From: Leptolyngbya sp. PCC 7375
Lineage (GTDB): Bacteria; Cyanobacteriota; Cyanobacteriia; Phormidesmidales; Phormidesmidaceae
Reading direction: 5' to 3'
Length of the DNA: 64,000 nucleotides
NCBI RefSeq assembly: GCF_000316115.1
Contig: NZ_JH993797.1
Span: forward strand, 2,900,486-2,964,485
Position numbers and translations under genes: made by a program
Notes under the pieces: generated by a model
Databases searched by the model: none
The model's input: the letters and a program-made list of their open reading frames with translations, nothing else
Told to the model about the DNA's origin: nothing
Part shown: positions 61,719 to 64,000 of the stretch, piece by piece
Layout: every line of letters starts with the position of its first letter
Numbering within the stretch: the first letter of the stretch is position 1

Positions 61719-63035
61719 CCTGACTGACTGACACATCTCAGATGCCCCCATTAATATCTCAAGTCCGACATCGTATTGACCGAATACGGGAAAACCAAAT
61801 CAGGTCATAGTAACGTTGCTCAGCCTTGTTGGACGCAAAACAAGGGTCTGGGTCTTTGGGCAATAAGGGGACTGGTTTCAGAAGAGTCCGACCTTTGTGA
61901 ACGACTCCCTTGAGCCACCGTAAGCCAATTTTGAGATAGCTGAGCCCTCGTCTCCAATGGGTATCCACCTGTTGACGTAAGCCTTCACACTGCACCGCCA
62001 TGCCTTGAGTGGTGCCGTATAACAAGGCAATGGCGGCCACCAAATAGAGACGCTCTAGAGCTTGAGCGGATCGAATGCGAGAGTCTTCGAGTTCAAAGGC
62101 TCCTGATTTGCTATCTAAAAACAACTCCTCAACCCGAAACCGCAAGGCATATTGCCACAACGTTTGTAGACTCGGTGATTCATCCGTAATCACCGCCCAG
62201 GATTCCTTCGTCCCTCGCACGGTTGCCAAGACTAAATTACATCGATGCTCACCATCTTGCCAGAGCCCCACGTTCTCATAGAGAGTGGCTTCTCCTTTGG
62301 GAGGCCACAGCGCTTGTACTTCAATGGGATGACGGCATGGGCCGTGGAGATGAACATCACACGCAATGCGCAAACAATAGTGCCAACCACTCGCTTGCAA
62401 CCAACTCATGAGGTCATGGTTGGCAAACCCTCGGTCAGCTAACAACATCGTGTTGGGATGCCGACGCAACAGCCAACGGGCACGCCGTAACAAGGGTCGA
62501 TATTCATCGAACGCAACCATGGCACTTTCATGCTCTAATACCCGCCATAGAAGTGGTACCGCTCGTCCACAACACACAACCGACAGGTGAATCATACAAT
62601 AGCGATTCCACAGCATGGTCGTATCCAATGCTAGATAGAGTCGATGAGCCCGCCAGTTGGTGAGCGCTAACAACACCAGCGGCAGATACAACCCCTTGAC
62701 ATCAATGAATCGGTTGATGAAAAAGCGATGCCACCGACGTTCAAAGCTCTGGGCCTGAGTCGCCCGACTGGGGACGTAGGGTTCCCAAGCGGGGAGGCTA
62801 AGTTGACCACTACAGATCAGGGCACTGACCATCCAAGCCAGTGTTTTCAGATGCCGGAGGTCTTTGTAACGGCTATGTTGACGCAGGAAGGGCAACAATT
62901 GATCATACAGTTGGGTAGAGGCTGACATGCATATCACGCTGATGGTTTGGTATCTTCAGCTTTGCATGCCCTCTGCCCATTTCCTTGTCGATCCTTATGG
63001 ATTCTGGGTTACAGGATTTGTGTCAGGCAGTCAGG
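61719..63035 (-). mobile_element. IS4-like insertion sequence with 7-bp target duplication
   Basis: The left end CCTGACTGACTGACACA (from 61719) and the right end, read inward on the minus strand from 63035, CCTGACTGCCTGACACA, are inverted copies with one mismatch over 17 bases. GTTACAG is present immediately outside both ends (61712-61718 and 63036-63042). The element is 1317 bp and has one transposase gene on the minus strand. The exact duplication suggests a fairly recent, complete insertion. Confidence 0.88.
61759..62928 (-). CDS. DDE transposase, IS4-like
   Basis: This 389-residue transposase has the likely DDE residues in LALDTTMLWNRY (first D), LLADRGFANHDLM (second D), and FRVEELFLDSKSGAFELED (E). 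These fit the IS4-type pattern with a C-terminal RxxE-like block. The ATG at 62928 is chosen; a GTG three codons upstream is possible. The gene fills the IS between its inverted ends and shows no frameshift, so it may be active. No GCGATCGC octamer was seen inside it. Exact IS group needs a database match. Confidence 0.9.
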   Translation of the reverse strand: MSASTQLYDQLLPFLRQHSRYKDLRHLKTLAWMVSALICSGQLSLPAWEPYVPSRATQAQSFERRWHRFFINRFIDVKGLYLPLVLLALTNWRAHRLYLALDTTMLWNRYCMIHLSVVCCGRAVPLLWRVLEHESAMVAFDEYRPLLRRARWLLRRHPNTMLLADRGFANHDLMSWLQASGWHYCLRIACDVHLHGPCRHPIEVQALWPPKGEATLYENVGLWQDGEHRCNLVLATVRGTKESWAVITDESPSLQTLWQYALRFRVEELFLDSKSGAFELEDSRIRSAQALERLYLVAAIALLYGTTQGMAVQCEGLRQQVDTHWRRGLSYLKIGLRWLKGVVHKGRTLLKPVPLLPKDPDPCFASNKAEQRYYDLIWFSRIRSIRCRT

Positions 63036-63072
63036 GTTACAGCTCTAAGGGAAATGCCTTGTACGATAGCTG

Positions 63073-63122
63073 CCTGAGTAGTAGTATCTGGCATCCCAGG
63101 AGATGTCAGATACTGTCAGGCT
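63073..63122. terminator. Long hairpin between IS and LysR gene
   Basis: The inner arms AGTATCTG (63084-63091) and CAGATACT (63108-63115) and the outer arms GCCTGA and TCAGGC pair to give a long stem. No T run follows on the plus strand. It may end the minus-strand LysR transcript, or be a relic of the pre-insertion hemJ region. Confidence 0.6.
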
Positions 63123-63174
63123 TCGAATTTTAACCGGTTGCCAAATGTGAACTTTATATTGGCTGGATAAATTC

Positions 63175-64000
63175 TCAGCCAACCACTGCGGCTTCCTGGT
63201 TCGGCATTGGTTGCCCCAGACCTGGTAAAAACTTTTTAGCCATAGCAGGGCTTTCCTCCAGCAAGTATGTTAAGAAGCTTTCAGCTACCACAGAAAGCTG
63301 CTTACCGGCTAAATGACCAACATACCACTGACGAGGAATGGGAAAACCTTCAACATCAAGAATGGCAAATTCACCACTCGTGCCTTCAGAAATAATGGTG
63401 TGTTGGGATAGGACCGAAACACCTAGACCACCAGCAATTCCTTGCTTAATGGCTTCATTACTACCCAGTTCAAGACGGACTTTTACATCCACATTATTAG
63501 CGGCAAATAGCTTTTGTACCGCTTCACGAGTACCTGAACCTGGCTCACGCATAATGAAGGGCTCGTTATTTAAGGCCTCAATCGGTATATTTGCTTTGCC
63601 AGCCAGTGGGTGATCTGTAGGCGCAATTACCACCAGCGGGTTATCCAAAAAGGGATAAGTTTTGAGATCAGGCTGGCTGGGCAGTTGGCTGAAAATAAAC
63701 AAATCATCCCGATTATTGATCATACGCTCCTGAATATTTTGGTGATTCGTCACCTTGAGCGAAATGTCAATGCCAGGATAGCGCTTGCAAAATGGTCCTA
63801 ACAGACGTGGAACGAAATACTTGGCAGTCGTAATGACAGCTATACTCAAGCGCCCCTGCTTCATGCCTTTAAGATCGGCAATGGACATTTCAAACTGAGA
63901 TAGCCCTTGAAAAATTTCTTGACAGGTTTCTAGTAGCTTTTTACCAGCCTGGGTCAGGTATAGCCGCTTACCAATTTGTTCAAATAATGGCAATCCTACA
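63175..64000 (-). CDS. LysR-type transcriptional regulator, CbbR/CmpR/NdhR group (5' end outside window)
   Basis: About 275 residues remain. They start inside the winged-helix domain (VGLPLFEQIGKRLYLTQAGKKLL) and the frame is open at the right edge, so the recognition helix lies beyond it. The effector domain follows with GRLSIAVITTAKYFVPRLLG, IIDHTL-equivalent region MINNRDDLFIFSQLP, and MREPGSGTREAVQ. FPIPRQWYVGHLAGKQLSVVAESFL is characteristic of the CO2-responsive regulators of cyanobacteria. Which of RbcR, NdhR/CcmR or CmpR it is cannot be decided from this part. The TTG at 63993 is not the true start. Confidence 0.9.
   Translation of the reverse strand, partial: VGLPLFEQIGKRLYLTQAGKKLLETCQEIFQGLSQFEMSIADLKGMKQGRLSIAVITTAKYFVPRLLGPFCKRYPGIDISLKVTNHQNIQERMINNRDDLFIFSQLPSQPDLKTYPFLDNPLVVIAPTDHPLAGKANIPIEALNNEPFIMREPGSGTREAVQKLFAANNVDVKVRLELGSNEAIKQGIAGGLGVSVLSQHTIISEGTSGEFAILDVEGFPIPRQWYVGHLAGKQLSVVAESFLTYLLEESPAMAKKFLPGLGQPMPNQEAAVVG

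Noticed and set aside
63073..63123. Right end of the IS placed at AGCCTGAC near 63123
   Set aside because: It gives only a loose match to the left end and no target duplication. Ends at 61719 and 63035 give a near-perfect inverted repeat and the 7-bp duplication GTTACAG.
57003..64000. No GCGATCGC octamer seen in the last 7 kb, as a possible sign of foreign DNA
   Set aside because: Another gap of about 9 kb (32.5-42 kb) covers clearly native genes such as hisB, aroB and sasA. The gap alone does not mark transfer.

Overview
The window is chromosomal DNA from an oxygenic cyanobacterium. The evidence is a set of photosynthesis genes (psaL, psb32, ndhD1, a CpcS/CpeS bilin lyase, btpA, a Tic20-like gene, hemJ, menB, and the ccdA/ccs1 pair for cytochrome c assembly), the clock kinase sasA, a ferredoxin-type glutamate synthase, and many copies of the octamer GCGATCGC (HIP1), about two dozen by eye. 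Genes are dense and mostly housekeeping. I saw no tRNA, rRNA or CRISPR array. The genus cannot be fixed from this sequence alone.

Layout. 1-9.8 kb: the 3' end of glsF, a DUF1802 gene, gap1, psb32, purN, a PAS/GAF histidine kinase, a DUF2301 membrane gene and dprA. 9.8-20.7 kb: an FHA protein, a PlsC-like acyltransferase, a RarA ATPase fused to a methyltransferase-like domain, psaL, and a giant DUF2157-type membrane protein followed by an unrecognised 277-residue protein. 20.7-31.9 kb: a candidate small RNA, RNase Z, a repeat-bearing protein, cobU with a translationally coupled 45-residue membrane peptide, DedA, a coiled-coil protein, rpsF, a Tic20-like gene, the rimO-crhR operon, btpA and a VKOR-thioredoxin fusion. 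31.9-44 kb: a receiver-PP2C phosphatase, a cupin/CocE-hydrolase pair, a Uma2 protein, hisB, aroB, sasA, pspA, a SPOR-like protein and a DciA-like protein. 44-58.7 kb: small secreted or cysteine-rich proteins, a HepT/MntA toxin-antitoxin pair, the bilin lyase, an M1 aminopeptidase, a methyltransferase, ndhD1, ftsW, ccdA and ccs1. 58.8-64 kb: an accessory patch with an internally deleted Uma2 gene and an integron-cassette-like unit (ORF plus an attC-like site), then menB, hemJ, an IS with a 7-bp target duplication, and a LysR regulator that runs off the right edge.

Related functions recur. Photosystem and electron-transport biogenesis is served by psaL, btpA, psb32, ndhD1, ccdA/ccs1, VKOR-Trx, PspA, menB and hemJ. 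Signalling is served by the PAS/GAF kinase, SasA, the receiver-PP2C phosphatase and the FHA protein. Intergenic DNA carries at least three families of short palindromic repeats, several doubling as terminators between convergent genes.

The most unusual items are the attC-like cassette (59345-59852), the 45-residue peptide coupled to cobU by TAATG, the tandem-terminator small-RNA candidate at 20704-20816, and the dispersed palindrome built on GTTCCATGGAAC.
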